Made by a program: the position numbers and the translations under genes. From Streptomyces sp. RPA4-2 (GTDB lineage Bacteria > Actinomycetota > Actinomycetes > Streptomycetales > Streptomycetaceae), in contig NZ_CP050975.2 of NCBI RefSeq assembly GCF_012273515.2, forward strand, positions 2,542,001 to 2,606,000: 64,000 bases of DNA, read 5' to 3'. Shown piece after piece: positions 9,883 through 18,667 of the stretch; position 1 is the first letter of the stretch, and the number at the start of each line of letters is the position of its first letter. Below the pieces are notes generated by a model. That model did no database searches, was not told the DNA's origin, and worked only from the letters and a program-made list of their open reading frames with translations.

Positions 9883-9919
9883 GAAGTGGGCCCGCACCGA
9901 ATCGGTGCGGGCCCACTTC
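9883..9919 (+). terminator. Strong terminator after the beta-helix gene
   Basis: A long perfect dyad (18-nt arms 9883-9900 and 9902-9919) is followed by TTTC on the plus strand. It lies between the beta-helix gene and rpsA, which converge, and may also block rpsA transcripts on the other strand. Confidence 0.8.
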
Positions 9920-9947
9920 TTTCAGCTACTGCCTAGCGGGGAGCCTT

Positions 9948-11447
9948 TCAGCTCTGGCCGCCGGCGAGCTTCTCGCGCAGGGCAGCCAGGGCCTCGTCCG
10001 ACGCCAGGGCGCCGGAGGTGTCGTCCGACTCCGAGGAGTACGAACCGCCACCGGAGGCGGCCGGAGCCGCGCTGGAGGTGCTGGCACCCTCGGCCTCGGC
10101 CTGGGCGTCCGCCTCGCGGGACTTGATGACCTGAGCCTGGTGCTGCTCGAAGCGGGTCTGCGCCTCGGCGTACTGCGTCTCCCACACCTCACGCTGGGAC
10201 TCGAAGCCCTCGAGCCAGTCGTTGGTCTCGGGGTCGAAGCCCTCGGGGTAGATGTAGTTGCCCTGGTCGTCGTACGACGCGGCCATGCCGTACAGGGTCG
10301 GGTCGAACTCGACCGAGGCCGGGTCGGCACCGAAGGCCTCGTTGGCCTGCTTCAGCGAGAGGCTGATGCGGCGGCGCTCGAGGTCGATGTCGATGACCTT
10401 GACGAAGATCTCGTCGTTGACCTGGACGACCTGCTCCGGGATCTCCACGTGGCGCTCGGCCAGCTCGGAGATGTGGACCAGACCCTCGATGCCCTCGTCC
10501 ACGCGGACGAACGCACCGAACGGAACGAGCTTCGTGACCTTACCCGGGACGACCTGACCGATCTGGTGCGTCCGGGCGAACTGCTGCCACGGGTCTTCCT
10601 GCGTCGCCTTGAGCGACAGGGAGACACGCTCGCGGTCCATGTCGACGTCGAGGACCTCGACGGTGACTTCCTGGCCGACCTCGACAACCTCGGAGGGGTG
10701 GTCGATGTGCTTCCAGGAGAGCTCGGAGACGTGCACCAGACCGTCGACGCCACCCAGGTCCACGAAGGCACCGAAGTTGACGATCGAGGAGACGACGCCG
10801 GAGCGGACCTGACCCTTCTGGAGGGTGGTGAGGAACGTCTGACGGACCTCGGACTGGGTCTGCTCCAGCCAGGCACGGCGGGACAGGACCACGTTGTTGC
10901 GGTTCTTGTCCAGCTCGATGATCTTGGCCTCGAGCTCCTTGCCCACGTAGGGCTGGAGGTCGCGGACACGGCGCATCTCGACGAGGGAAGCCGGCAGGAA
11001 GCCACGGAGGCCGATGTCGAGGATGAGACCACCCTTGACGACCTCGATGACGGTACCGGTGACGATGCCGTCCTCTTCCTTGATCTTCTCGATGGTGCCC
11101 CAGGCGCGCTCGTACTGGGCGCGCTTCTTCGAGAGGATCAGGCGGCCTTCCTTGTCCTCCTTCTGGAGAACAAGGGCTTCGATCTCGTCACCGACGGCGA
11201 CGACCTCATTGGGGTCGACGTCGTGCTTGATCGAGAGCTCGCGGCTCGGGATGACACCTTCGGTCTTGTAACCGATGTCGAGCAGGACCTCGTCCCGGTC
11301 GACCTTCACGATGACGCCGTCGACGATGTCGCCGTCGTTGAAGTACTTGATCGTCTCGTCGATCGCGGCGAGGAAAGCTTCCTCGTTACCGATGTCGTTG
11401 ACCGCTACCTGCGGCGTGGTAGAGGTGGTCTCGGTGCTGCTCGTCAT
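9948..11447 (-). CDS. rpsA: 30S ribosomal protein S1
   Basis: A 499-residue RNA-binding ribosomal protein that helps the 30S subunit load mRNA. Four S1/OB-fold repeats are visible, with signatures VDGVIVKVDRDEVLLDIGYK, GTVIEVVKGGLILDIGLRGF, GVVSSIVNFGAFVDLGGVDG and GKVTKLVPFGAFVRVDEGIE. The C-terminus is a disordered Ala/Ser/Glu-rich tail, as in other actinobacterial S1 proteins. The start MTSSTETTSTTPQVAVNDIG at 11447 was chosen over the longer open frame because the family begins here. The clear promoter about 220 bp upstream implies a leader of about 210 nt. Confidence 0.97.
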   Translation of the reverse strand: MTSSTETTSTTPQVAVNDIGNEEAFLAAIDETIKYFNDGDIVDGVIVKVDRDEVLLDIGYKTEGVIPSRELSIKHDVDPNEVVAVGDEIEALVLQKEDKEGRLILSKKRAQYERAWGTIEKIKEEDGIVTGTVIEVVKGGLILDIGLRGFLPASLVEMRRVRDLQPYVGKELEAKIIELDKNRNNVVLSRRAWLEQTQSEVRQTFLTTLQKGQVRSGVVSSIVNFGAFVDLGGVDGLVHVSELSWKHIDHPSEVVEVGQEVTVEVLDVDMDRERVSLSLKATQEDPWQQFARTHQIGQVVPGKVTKLVPFGAFVRVDEGIEGLVHISELAERHVEIPEQVVQVNDEIFVKVIDIDLERRRISLSLKQANEAFGADPASVEFDPTLYGMAASYDDQGNYIYPEGFDPETNDWLEGFESQREVWETQYAEAQTRFEQHQAQVIKSREADAQAEAEGASTSSAAPAASGGGSYSSESDDTSGALASDEALAALREKLAGGQS

Positions 11448-11664
11448 GTGGGAAAGGGCTCCGGTACGGACAGTGAGTCGTAGGTACTGCTTGCGCCAGG
11501 AGCCCGTTTCGCTCTGCAGAAGGCCGGACAGCCAAGGAAGCGCCAAACCCGGGCCGTGTTCTTCCGAACACCACCGGTGGCGCCTCGAAAACCGAGGGGA
11601 CATACATACAGATGCGAGCGCAGCCTGCTACGTCTGAGGTGCGCAGGCCCGCAGCGCAACTTGT

Positions 11665-11693
11665 AGCATACGGGGGCAGCCGGGCAGGGTCAA
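11665..11693 (-). promoter_or_regulatory. rpsA promoter (HrdB-type)
   Basis: On the minus strand TTGACC (11693-11688), a 17-bp spacer and TATGCT (11670-11665) give a near-consensus housekeeping promoter. The start of transcription should be near 11658, leaving a leader of roughly 210 nt before the rpsA ATG. Confidence 0.8.
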
Positions 11694-11843
11694 TGCGCGA
11701 AGGCGCACACCCGGGGCGGATCGCCGCATTCCCGGCACAAGACCTGTCTCACGAGGCCACGCGGGCCCTCGCCGGCCCCTGCCGTGACACCCCCGAGACG
11801 GGCCGAAGGGCCGAGCCCGCAGATTAATACGAGGGAGCCGATC

Positions 11844-12653
11844 ATCCAAGAGCCCGAGCAGTCCGAGTCCGAAGCCACCCGACGCGACGCGGACGTCACG
11901 GAGAGTTCCCGCGCCAATCGCGGCTGGTGGGACCGGAACGCGGACGACTACCAGATCGAGCACGGCACGTTCCTCGGCGACGACCGCTTCGTATGGGGCC
12001 CCGAGGGCCTCGACGAGGTGGAGGCCGAACTGCTCGGCCCGCCGGAGGACCTCAAGGGGAAGGACGTCCTGGAGATCGGCGCCGGTGCGGCCCAGTGCTC
12101 GCGCTGGCTGGCGGCCCAGGGCGCCCGCCCCGTCGCCCTGGACCTCTCCCACCGCCAGCTCCAGCACGCGCTGCGCATCGGCGGCCCGGTGCCGCTGGTG
12201 GAGGCCGACGCGGGCGCGCTGCCCTTCGCGGACGGCTCCTTCGACCTCGCGTGCTCCGCGTACGGGGCGCTGCCGTTCGTCGCCGACCCCGTGCGGGTGC
12301 TGCGCGAGGTGCGCCGCGTCCTGCGTCCCGGCGGGCGCTTCGTCTTCTCCGTGACGCATCCGCTCCGCTGGGCGTTCCCGGACGAGCCGGGCCCGGAAGG
12401 ACTGTCGGTCTCCGCCTCGTACTTCGACCGCACTCCGTACGTCGAGCAGGACGACGAGGGCCGCGCGGTGTACGTCGAACACCACAGGACGGTGGGCGAC
12501 CGGGTGCGTGACGTGGTGGCCGGCGGCTTCCGACTCCTGGACATCGTCGAGCCGGAGTGGCCCGCCTGGAACACCCAGGAGTGGGGCGGCTGGTCCCCGC
12601 TGCGCGGGAACCTGATCCCGGGGACCGCGATCTTCGTGTGCCTGCGGGACTGA
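11844..12653 (+). CDS. Class I SAM-dependent methyltransferase
   Basis: About 269 residues with methyltransferase motif I (DVLEIGAGAAQCSRWLAAQG), the acidic end of beta-2 (VALDLSH), motif II/III around VEADAGALPFADGSFDLACS and a post-motif LRPGGRFVFSVTHPLRWAFP. This matches the broad Methyltransf_11 class; the substrate is unknown. The start is unclear. The only upstream in-frame GTG (11784) has no ribosome site, while GAGGGAG at 11831-11837 sits just before two ATC codons at 11841 and 11844. The conserved WWDRNADDYQIEHG block needs a start upstream of it. A TAATAC -10-like box at 11825 overlaps this area. Confidence 0.8.
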   Translation: MQEPEQSESEATRRDADVTESSRANRGWWDRNADDYQIEHGTFLGDDRFVWGPEGLDEVEAELLGPPEDLKGKDVLEIGAGAAQCSRWLAAQGARPVALDLSHRQLQHALRIGGPVPLVEADAGALPFADGSFDLACSAYGALPFVADPVRVLREVRRVLRPGGRFVFSVTHPLRWAFPDEPGPEGLSVSASYFDRTPYVEQDDEGRAVYVEHHRTVGDRVRDVVAGGFRLLDIVEPEWPAWNTQEWGGWSPLRGNLIPGTAIFVCLRD

Positions 12654-12685
12654 GGCCGCCCCCACCGTTCGCCCCCGGCTCCCCC

Positions 12686-12735
12686 GTTCACAGGGATGTC
12701 CGTACGCACCGTTCACAGAGGTGTCCGTATGCACC
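12686..12735. repeat. Tandem duplication of 25 bp
   Basis: Two adjacent 25-bp copies (12686-12710 and 12711-12735), each beginning GTTCACAG and containing TGTCCGTA, differ at three positions. The second copy runs into the long palindrome upstream of hrpB. Confidence 0.8.
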
Positions 12736-12759
12736 GCACGCGCGCGTGCGGTGCATACG
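12726..12759. repeat. 34-bp perfect palindrome upstream of hrpB
   Basis: The 17-nt arm CGTATGCACCGCACGCG is followed directly by its exact reverse complement, with no loop. It lies 73 bp after the methyltransferase stop and 52 bp before the hrpB start. It has no T-run. It could be an operator, a cruciform or an intrinsic terminator. Confidence 0.85.
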
Positions 12760-12773
12760 CGCGCGAGGCGTGT

Positions 12774-12801
12774 TTGACGCTCGTACAAGACCTCGTACGA
12801 G
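12774..12801 (+). promoter_or_regulatory. Possible hrpB promoter with inverted repeat
   Basis: TTGACG (12774-12779) and TACGAG (12796-12801) are separated by 16 bp. The inverted repeat CTCGTAC/GTACGAG spans the spacer and the -10 box. The GTG of hrpB is only about 10 bp further, so the leader would be very short. This is a suggestive match only. Confidence 0.4.
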
Positions 12802-12810
12802 ACTGGGGGC

Positions 12811-15351
12811 GTGATCCGTACCGACGCCCTCGACCGGCTGCCCGTCCGCTCCGCCGTGCCCGCGCTGCGCGACGCCCTGGAGGAGCACGGCACCGCGGTG
12901 TTGTGCGCCCCGCCGGGCACCGGCAAGACGACGCTCGTGCCGTTGGTCCTCGCCGGTCTCGTCGGCGGGGGCCCGGCCCGCCGGGTGCTGGTCGCCGAAC
13001 CGCGACGGATCGCGGCCCGGGCCGCGGCCCGGCGGATGGCGTGGCTGCTCGGCGAGCAGACCGGCGGGAACGTGGGCTACACGGTGCGCGGGGAGCGGGT
13101 CGTGGGACCACGCGCGCGCGTGGAGGTCGTCACGACGGGAGTGCTCCTCCAGCGGCTGCAGCGGGACCAGGAGCTCGCGGGCGTCGACGTGGTGGTCCTC
13201 GACGAGTGCCACGAACGGCATCTGGACGCCGACACGGTGGCGGCCTTCCTCCTGGACGTCCGGGCCGCGCTCCGGCCCGAACTGCGGCTCGTGGCCGCGT
13301 CCGCGACGACCGACGCCGAGGGCTGGGCCCGGCTGTTGGGCGGCGCGCCGGTCGTCGAGGCGCAGGGGGTCTCGTACCCGGTGGAGGTGGTCTGGGCGCC
13401 TCCGGCCCGGCCCGTACGCCCCCCGCACGGCATGCGGGTCGACCCCGCTCTGCTCGCGCACGTGGTGTCGGTGGTGCGGCGGGCGCTGGCCGAGCGCGAC
13501 GGGGACGTGCTGTGTTTCCTGCCCGGCGTGGGCGAGATCGCGCGGGTCGCCGGTCAGTTGGGGGGCCTCGGCGGGATCGACGTGCTCCAGGTGCACGGGC
13601 GGGCGCCCGCGGCGGTGCAGGACGCGGTACTGGCGCCGGGTACCGGGCGCCGGGTGGTCCTGGCCACCTCCGTCGCGGAGTCGTCGCTGACGGTGCCCGG
13701 CGTGCGGGTGGTCGTGGACTCGGGGCTCGCGCGCGAACCCCGGGTGGACCACGCGCGCGGGCTGAGCGCGCTGACCACGGTGCGGGCCGCGCAGGCGGCC
13801 GGACGGCAGCGGGCCGGGCGGGCCGGCCGTGAGGCACCGGGCCGGGTGTACCGCTGCTGGTCCGAGGCCGAGGACGCCCGTCTCCCGCGCTTTCCCGCAC
13901 CGGAGATCAAGGTGGCCGATCTGACGGCGTTCGCCCTGCAGGCGGCCTGCTGGGGCGATCCGGAGGCGGCCGGGCTGGCGCTGCTGGACCCGCCGCCGGC
14001 CGGCGCGATGGCGGCGGCGCGGTCCGTCCTGTCGGCGGTGGGCGCGGTGGACCCGGCGGGGCGGGCCACTCCGCGGGGTGTCCGCATGTCCCGGCTGGGC
14101 CTGCACCCACGGCTGGCGCGGGCGCTGCTGGACGCGGCGCCCGAGGTGGGCGCGGACCGGGCGGCCGACGTGGTCGCCCTGCTGAGCGAGGAGCCGCCGC
14201 GGGAGTACGGGGACGATCTCGCGGCGGCCTGGCGGACGGCCCGGCGGGGCGGTGACGCCTACGCGGCGCGCTGGCGCACCGAGGCGCGCCGACTGCGTTC
14301 GGGCACCAGGGACGCGGCGGAGAAGGCGCCCAAGAACCTGCCGCCGGACACGGTCGCGGGTGGCCGGGCCGACCTCGGGGACGACCGCGTCGCCGGGCTG
14401 GTCGCCGCCCTCGCGTTCCCCGAGCGCCTCGCGCGGGCGCAGGGCGGCTCGTACCTGATGGTGAACGGGACCCGCGCCGACATCGGCGACGGCTCCGCAC
14501 TGCGGGACGCGCCCTGGCTGGCCGTCGCCGTGGCCGACCGTCCCGTCGGCGCGGGGCACGCGCGCGTGCGGCTCGCAGCGGTGGTGGACGAGGGGACGGC
14601 TCGGCGCGCCGCCGCGAGCTTCGCCGCCGAGGGCGAGGAGGTCCACTGGTCCGAGGGCGATGTCGTCGCGCGGCGGGTCGAACGGCTCGGGGCGGTGGAG
14701 CTGGCGGTGCGCCCGCTCAGGAACGCCGACCCCGGGCTCGTGAGAGAGGCGCTGCTTGAGGGGCTGCGGGCGGACGGACTCGGGCTGCTGCGGTGGTCCC
14801 CGGACGCCGAGGCGCTGCGCCGGCGGCTCGCCTTTCTGCGGCTGCATCTCGGCGCGCCCTGGCCCGATGTCGGCGACGACGCGCTCCACGCGCGCGTGGC
14901 GGAGTGGCTGGAGCCGGAGCTGAGCCGCGCGCGGCGGCGGGCCGATCTGTCGCGGATCGACGCCGGGCAGGCCCTGGCGCGGCTGCTGCCCTGGGCCACC
15001 GGTGAGGCCGCCCGGCTGGAGGAGCTCGCGCCCGAGCGGATCGAGGTGCCCAGCGGGTCCAGGATCCGGGTCGACTACGGCAATCCCGAACAGCCCGTCC
15101 TCGCCGTCAAGTTGCAGGAGATGTTCGGCCTCCACGCGTCACCCGCCGTGGCCGGGGTGCCCGTACTCGTCCATCTGCTGTCGCCCGCGGGGCGGCCCGC
15201 CGCGGTCACCGCCGACCTCGCCTCCTTCTGGAAGGACGGCTACCGGGCGGTCCGGGCCGAGCTGCGCGGCCGTTACCCCAAGCATCCGTGGCCCGAGGAT
15301 CCGGCGGCCGCGGAGCCGACGCGTCATACGAACGCGCGGCTCAGGCGCTGA
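12811..15351 (+). CDS. hrpB: ATP-dependent RNA helicase HrpB
   Basis: An 846-residue DEAH-box helicase. Walker A is CAPPGTGKTTLVPLVLAG, motif II is VVLDECHERHLD (the DECH variant seen in HrpB), motif III is ASATTDAEGWA, and motif VI is QAAGRQRAGRAGREAPGRVY. The C-terminal HrpB domain ends KEMF-like (LQEMFGLHASP) and PLASFWKDGYRAVRAELRGR-like, as in the family. The length matches bacterial HrpB. The cellular RNA target is not established. A GTG start follows a GGGGG site. The 3' end overlaps the convergent DUF3068 gene by 11 bp with no terminator between. Confidence 0.95.
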   Translation: MIRTDALDRLPVRSAVPALRDALEEHGTAVLCAPPGTGKTTLVPLVLAGLVGGGPARRVLVAEPRRIAARAAARRMAWLLGEQTGGNVGYTVRGERVVGPRARVEVVTTGVLLQRLQRDQELAGVDVVVLDECHERHLDADTVAAFLLDVRAALRPELRLVAASATTDAEGWARLLGGAPVVEAQGVSYPVEVVWAPPARPVRPPHGMRVDPALLAHVVSVVRRALAERDGDVLCFLPGVGEIARVAGQLGGLGGIDVLQVHGRAPAAVQDAVLAPGTGRRVVLATSVAESSLTVPGVRVVVDSGLAREPRVDHARGLSALTTVRAAQAAGRQRAGRAGREAPGRVYRCWSEAEDARLPRFPAPEIKVADLTAFALQAACWGDPEAAGLALLDPPPAGAMAAARSVLSAVGAVDPAGRATPRGVRMSRLGLHPRLARALLDAAPEVGADRAADVVALLSEEPPREYGDDLAAAWRTARRGGDAYAARWRTEARRLRSGTRDAAEKAPKNLPPDTVAGGRADLGDDRVAGLVAALAFPERLARAQGGSYLMVNGTRADIGDGSALRDAPWLAVAVADRPVGAGHARVRLAAVVDEGTARRAAASFAAEGEEVHWSEGDVVARRVERLGAVELAVRPLRNADPGLVREALLEGLRADGLGLLRWSPDAEALRRRLAFLRLHLGAPWPDVGDDALHARVAEWLEPELSRARRRADLSRIDAGQALARLLPWATGEAARLEELAPERIEVPSGSRIRVDYGNPEQPVLAVKLQEMFGLHASPAVAGVPVLVHLLSPAGRPAAVTADLASFWKDGYRAVRAELRGRYPKHPWPEDPAAAEPTRHTNARLRR

Positions 15352-16333
15352 CCGGCTCGGACCGTTCGGCCCGGTCGGGGGCGGGATCGTCCGGGCGGCG
15401 GCCGCGCGCCTCCAGGTAGAGGGAGAGGGACAGCAGGGCCGCGCCCAGGAGCAGCAGGCCCCAGGGGAGGTAGGAGGTCATCAGCAGGACCAGGGTGCGG
15501 TTGGACTTGACCAGGGCGACGGTGTGCTCGATGTAGTCCTCGCGCATCTTCACGTGCCCGGAGAAGGCGGTCACCTTGGCGCGGCCGCCGAGCAGGGTGC
15601 CGCCGCGCAGTTCCTCCTTGTGGATCTCCTCGCCGTAGACGGGTGCCCCGGTGACCGGTTCGACCCAGAACCTGCGGACGGTCGTGTACCAGCGTGTCGT
15701 ACCGGTCTTGGCGACCGACTGCGCGGTGATGCCCTGGACGGGCATGACCTTGGGGAACGCGACCTTCGTCCAGGGGATCGTCTGCTCGAAGTAGTAGACC
15801 TCGACGCCGCGGAAGGTCCGGGTGCCCTCGTAGTGGATGGGGGCCGAGGTACGGGTCTGCGCGTCGAAGTACTCGTAGTCCCGCTTCTCCGTCCGGAAGG
15901 GCCACTTGAACTCGATGCCGTCGCGCCGGACGGGGTCGCCGTCGACCGACTCGCCGGTCGCGTGGACGGGTTCCTGGGTGTGGGCGTCGAAGATGTAGCG
16001 CTCGGGGAGCTTGGAGACCATCTTCCCGTCGGGGCCCTGCACATAGGACAGGGAGTCCCAGACGACGACGTCACGGCCCGCCGTCCGCTCGATCCGGTCG
16101 GAGGCCTCGACGTTGCCCTTGAGGGTCTGCACGACGGTGACCTCGGGGACCTTCTTCGCCTTCATGGTGCCGTAGTCGAGCAGGGTCGCGTCCTTCGCCT
16201 CCAGGACCATGTCCTGGTACTGGCCGGCGGGGATCTTGGCCACCCGCGGGAAGACGTACCAGCGCAGCAGCGGGGACAGCGCCGCGCAGAACACGGCGAG
16301 GGCGAGCAGGATCAGGCTGGCCTTGCGGCGCAT
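15341..16333 (-). CDS. DUF3068 (PorA-family) membrane protein
   Basis: A 330-residue protein of the DUF3068 family found in actinobacteria. One transmembrane helix lies near the N-terminus (ASLILLALAVFCAALSPLLR) and one near the C-terminus (YLPWGLLLLGAALLSLSLYL). They flank a large extracytoplasmic domain with the family blocks VVQTLKGNVEASDRIERTAG, VVVWDSLSYVQGPDGK and TRTFRGVEVYYFEQTIPW. The function is unknown; some family members are annotated as porin-like. The ATG follows GGGAGG at 9-nt spacing. It forms a two-gene unit with the SPW_0924-like gene 21 bp upstream. Confidence 0.85.
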   Translation of the reverse strand: MRRKASLILLALAVFCAALSPLLRWYVFPRVAKIPAGQYQDMVLEAKDATLLDYGTMKAKKVPEVTVVQTLKGNVEASDRIERTAGRDVVVWDSLSYVQGPDGKMVSKLPERYIFDAHTQEPVHATGESVDGDPVRRDGIEFKWPFRTEKRDYEYFDAQTRTSAPIHYEGTRTFRGVEVYYFEQTIPWTKVAFPKVMPVQGITAQSVAKTGTTRWYTTVRRFWVEPVTGAPVYGEEIHKEELRGGTLLGGRAKVTAFSGHVKMREDYIEHTVALVKSNRTLVLLMTSYLPWGLLLLGAALLSLSLYLEARGRRPDDPAPDRAERSEPVSA

Positions 16334-16354
16334 CTGGACGGCCCTCCCGGCTGG

Positions 16355-16489
16355 TTACGGATGCTTGGGGACGGTGGTGAGCAGTGGCTTCGGCGACGTC
16401 CCGCCGGCCGGTGAGCCCATGGCGGTGATGGTGAACACCAGGGCGAGCGCCACGGCAAGACCGGTCGCGGCGGCGATGAGGGCACGCAT
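16355..16489 (-). CDS. SPW_0924-family micro-protein
   Basis: A 44-residue protein: a single hydrophobic N-terminal helix (MRALIAAATGLAVALALVFT) followed by a short Gly/Pro/Ser-rich tail. The ATG has a GGGAGG ribosome site at 6-nt spacing. The sequence and its position next to a DUF3068 gene match the conserved Streptomyces SPW_0924 family, of unknown function. It may be a membrane-anchored partner of the DUF3068 protein; that is inference from gene order. Confidence 0.78.
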   Translation of the reverse strand: MRALIAAATGLAVALALVFTITAMGSPAGGTSPKPLLTTVPKHP

Positions 16490-16582
16490 GCGGGGCCTCC
16501 CGTGAACCTGGAGCTGATGCATCGTCAGGTCGGGCACCGTAGCAACGGCGGGCCGAGATGAGAACACGTCGCGCACACGACG

Positions 16583-16617
16583 AGGGCGCCCCTCCGCCGG
16601 AAGCGGAGGGGCGCCCT
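16583..16617 (-). terminator. Terminator of the lytic transglycosylase gene
   Basis: A 15-bp perfect stem (16583-16597 with 16603-16617) with loop CGGAA lies about 60 bp past the transglycosylase stop on the minus strand. It also separates this gene from the downstream SPW_0924 gene. Confidence 0.7.
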
Positions 16618-16678
16618 GGTGGCGCGGGGCCGCACATGGCCCTGGTGGCCCTGGCGGGACCACGAGGGCCGTGCCGGA

Positions 16679-18412
16679 CTACGGCGTGGCCGTGCTCGAC
16701 GGTGAGGCCGTGGTGGACGGTGTGGCCGTGGCGGCCGGGGCCACCGTCAGTTCGACCGTCAGCGTCGCGCCGCCCGTGGTGGTGACGCGGAGCAGGAACG
16801 TGCCGGCCGTGTCGTCCGCGTACAGCTTGGGGAGCTTGAGCGCGCCGTCGGCGTCGGTCGTGAGGTCCGTGAGGGTGCGGACCGTCTTGCCGTCCGCGTC
16901 CTTGAAGTACGGGCCCTTGTCGTTCTCGGTCGCGTCGACCGCCGACTTCACGAGCGTGGCGGTGGCCGCGACCTTCCCGGCGGCGGCGCCCTTGTAGGTG
17001 GCCTTCAGCTGGACCTGGTCGGCGAATTCGCCGCCCGCTACGCAGGTCAGCGGGGTGTCGCCGGTGCGGGTCAGGGCGTCGGCCTGCCGCGGCGTGACGG
17101 TCGCCGCGTAGTCGAGTCCGCCCAGGGTGCGGCCCACGACGGTGGCGCGGACCGTGAAGCCGCCGGTCTTCTCGCCCGCCACGAGCGCGGGAGCGGTCGC
17201 CGTGCCCTTGCTGTCGGTGACGAGCGTGGCGACGCTCTCGCCGCCCGTGAAGGTGGCGTCCGTGTCTCCGACGATCAGGAACCGGACGCGGACCTTCGCG
17301 ACCGCCTTGCCCGCCTTGGTCTCGGTGCGCACCGCGACCTTGGTGCCGAAGGACTGGCCCGCCGTCGCGGTGAGCTTTGCGGTGCCCGCGTCCTCCAGGT
17401 GGTCCACCGTCTCGGTGGCCGTGGGCGGCGTGGGCGGCTTGGGCGGCGGCGAGGTCGAGGGGGAACCGGGCGTGGACGGGCTCGTCGAACCGCCGCCGGG
17501 CTTGGGGCTGCTCGGCTTCGAGTCGGGCGTCGACGGAGTGGACGGCGACGGGTCCGGGCTCGCCGAGGAGTCGCCGCTGTTGTGCGAGGGCAGGGTGCCC
17601 GTGCCGTTCGGGACCTCGTGGGTCCCCTTGCGGTAGTACTCCAGCCACGACAGCACCGTGTTGAGGTAGGCCGTCGAGTTGTTGTAGCTGAGGATCGCCG
17701 CGTTCATGTGCGCCTGCACGGACAGGTCACGGCCGGCCCGGCACAGGTAGTGACCGGCCGCGAGTGCCGCGTCGTAGACGTTGTTGGGGTCCTTCTTGCC
17801 GTCGCCGTTGCCGTCACGGCCCGCCCACGCCCAGGTGGAGGGGATGAACTGCATGGGGCCCACGGCGCGGTCGTACGCGCTGTCGCCGTCGTACGCGCCG
17901 TTGTCGGTGTCACCGATCAGCGCGAAGCCGTTGCCGTCGAGCTTGGGGCCGAGGATCGGCGAGTACGTCGTGCCGTTCGCGTCGACTCGGCCGCCGCGCG
18001 CCTGCCCGGACTCGACCTTGCCGATGGCCGCGAGGAGTTGCCAGGGCAGATTGCAGCCCGGCTTGGACTCGCGCAGCGAGGTCTCGGCCTTCTTGTAGGC
18101 GTCGAGCACGGTCGCCGGTATGCCGGCCTCGGCCTCGCCCACCGAGACGGGTGTCCCGATGGTCGGCGTCGGGCTCGGGCTCGGGTTCGGGCTCTTCAGC
18201 GGCGGCAGGTCGGTGTAGTAGGGCGAGTTGCCGGTCGCTCCGCCCTCGCCGCCGGTGCTCGCGTCGGCCGAGGGCTGGGCACCGGCCGCCTGTCTGCCGA
18301 GGTCCGCGGTGGCCACTCCGGGTGCCTGGGAAGCGGACAGGGCCGCGACCGCTGCCGCGGCCACGGCGGTGGACGCCGCTCCCTTGCGCAGTCTGCCGAA
18401 ATGCGCCGCCAT
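16679..18412 (-). CDS. Secreted lytic murein transglycosylase with Ig-like repeats
   Basis: A 577-residue secreted protein. A signal peptide (first ~37 residues, ending ATA) precedes a linker rich in Pro and Ser. A transglycosylase domain at about 95-265 follows, with the catalytic glutamate in LLAAIGKVESGQARGG and the MltB-like YDRAVGPMQFIPSTWAWAGR block. It cleaves glycan strands of peptidoglycan to anhydromuropeptides. After a second Pro/Ser/Thr linker (about 280-350) come two beta-sandwich segments with invasin/Ig-like character (KVRVRFLIVGDTDATFTGGE and the repeat near the C-terminus). The tail is Ala/Thr/Ser-rich. Position and domains suggest a cell-wall-bound enzyme. Confidence 0.87.
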   Translation of the reverse strand: MAAHFGRLRKGAASTAVAAAAVAALSASQAPGVATADLGRQAAGAQPSADASTGGEGGATGNSPYYTDLPPLKSPNPSPSPTPTIGTPVSVGEAEAGIPATVLDAYKKAETSLRESKPGCNLPWQLLAAIGKVESGQARGGRVDANGTTYSPILGPKLDGNGFALIGDTDNGAYDGDSAYDRAVGPMQFIPSTWAWAGRDGNGDGKKDPNNVYDAALAAGHYLCRAGRDLSVQAHMNAAILSYNNSTAYLNTVLSWLEYYRKGTHEVPNGTGTLPSHNSGDSSASPDPSPSTPSTPDSKPSSPKPGGGSTSPSTPGSPSTSPPPKPPTPPTATETVDHLEDAGTAKLTATAGQSFGTKVAVRTETKAGKAVAKVRVRFLIVGDTDATFTGGESVATLVTDSKGTATAPALVAGEKTGGFTVRATVVGRTLGGLDYAATVTPRQADALTRTGDTPLTCVAGGEFADQVQLKATYKGAAAGKVAATATLVKSAVDATENDKGPYFKDADGKTVRTLTDLTTDADGALKLPKLYADDTAGTFLLRVTTTGGATLTVELTVAPAATATPSTTASPSSTATP

Positions 18413-18667
18413 TGAGTGAACCCCTCCCGTGGACGACCGCCCGCGCTCCGCGCGTTCGCTGGCACTGTGACGCAGGTGACCCTACGACAACTTCCGTCGC
18501 CCGGGCACCCGTTCGTGCCCGATTTTCACCGGTTGGCCATGTTCGATTGTCCGCTGGGACACGTACCCCGCGCGGGCCGTCCGCACCTTCTCACGCGTCT
18601 CTCATAATGGCCTTCGGTGATCACCGAGGGCGACGCCTTCGAACGACGTCAGCCACAGGGGGACGTT

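Noticed and set aside
8820..11483. 887-residue open frame on the plus strand
   Set aside because: It is the antisense shadow of rpsA in GC-rich DNA; residues are Arg/Asp/Leu-skewed and no ribosome site is present.
12688..15135. 815-residue open frame on the minus strand
   Set aside because: Antisense shadow of hrpB, Arg/Pro/Gly-rich with no motif.
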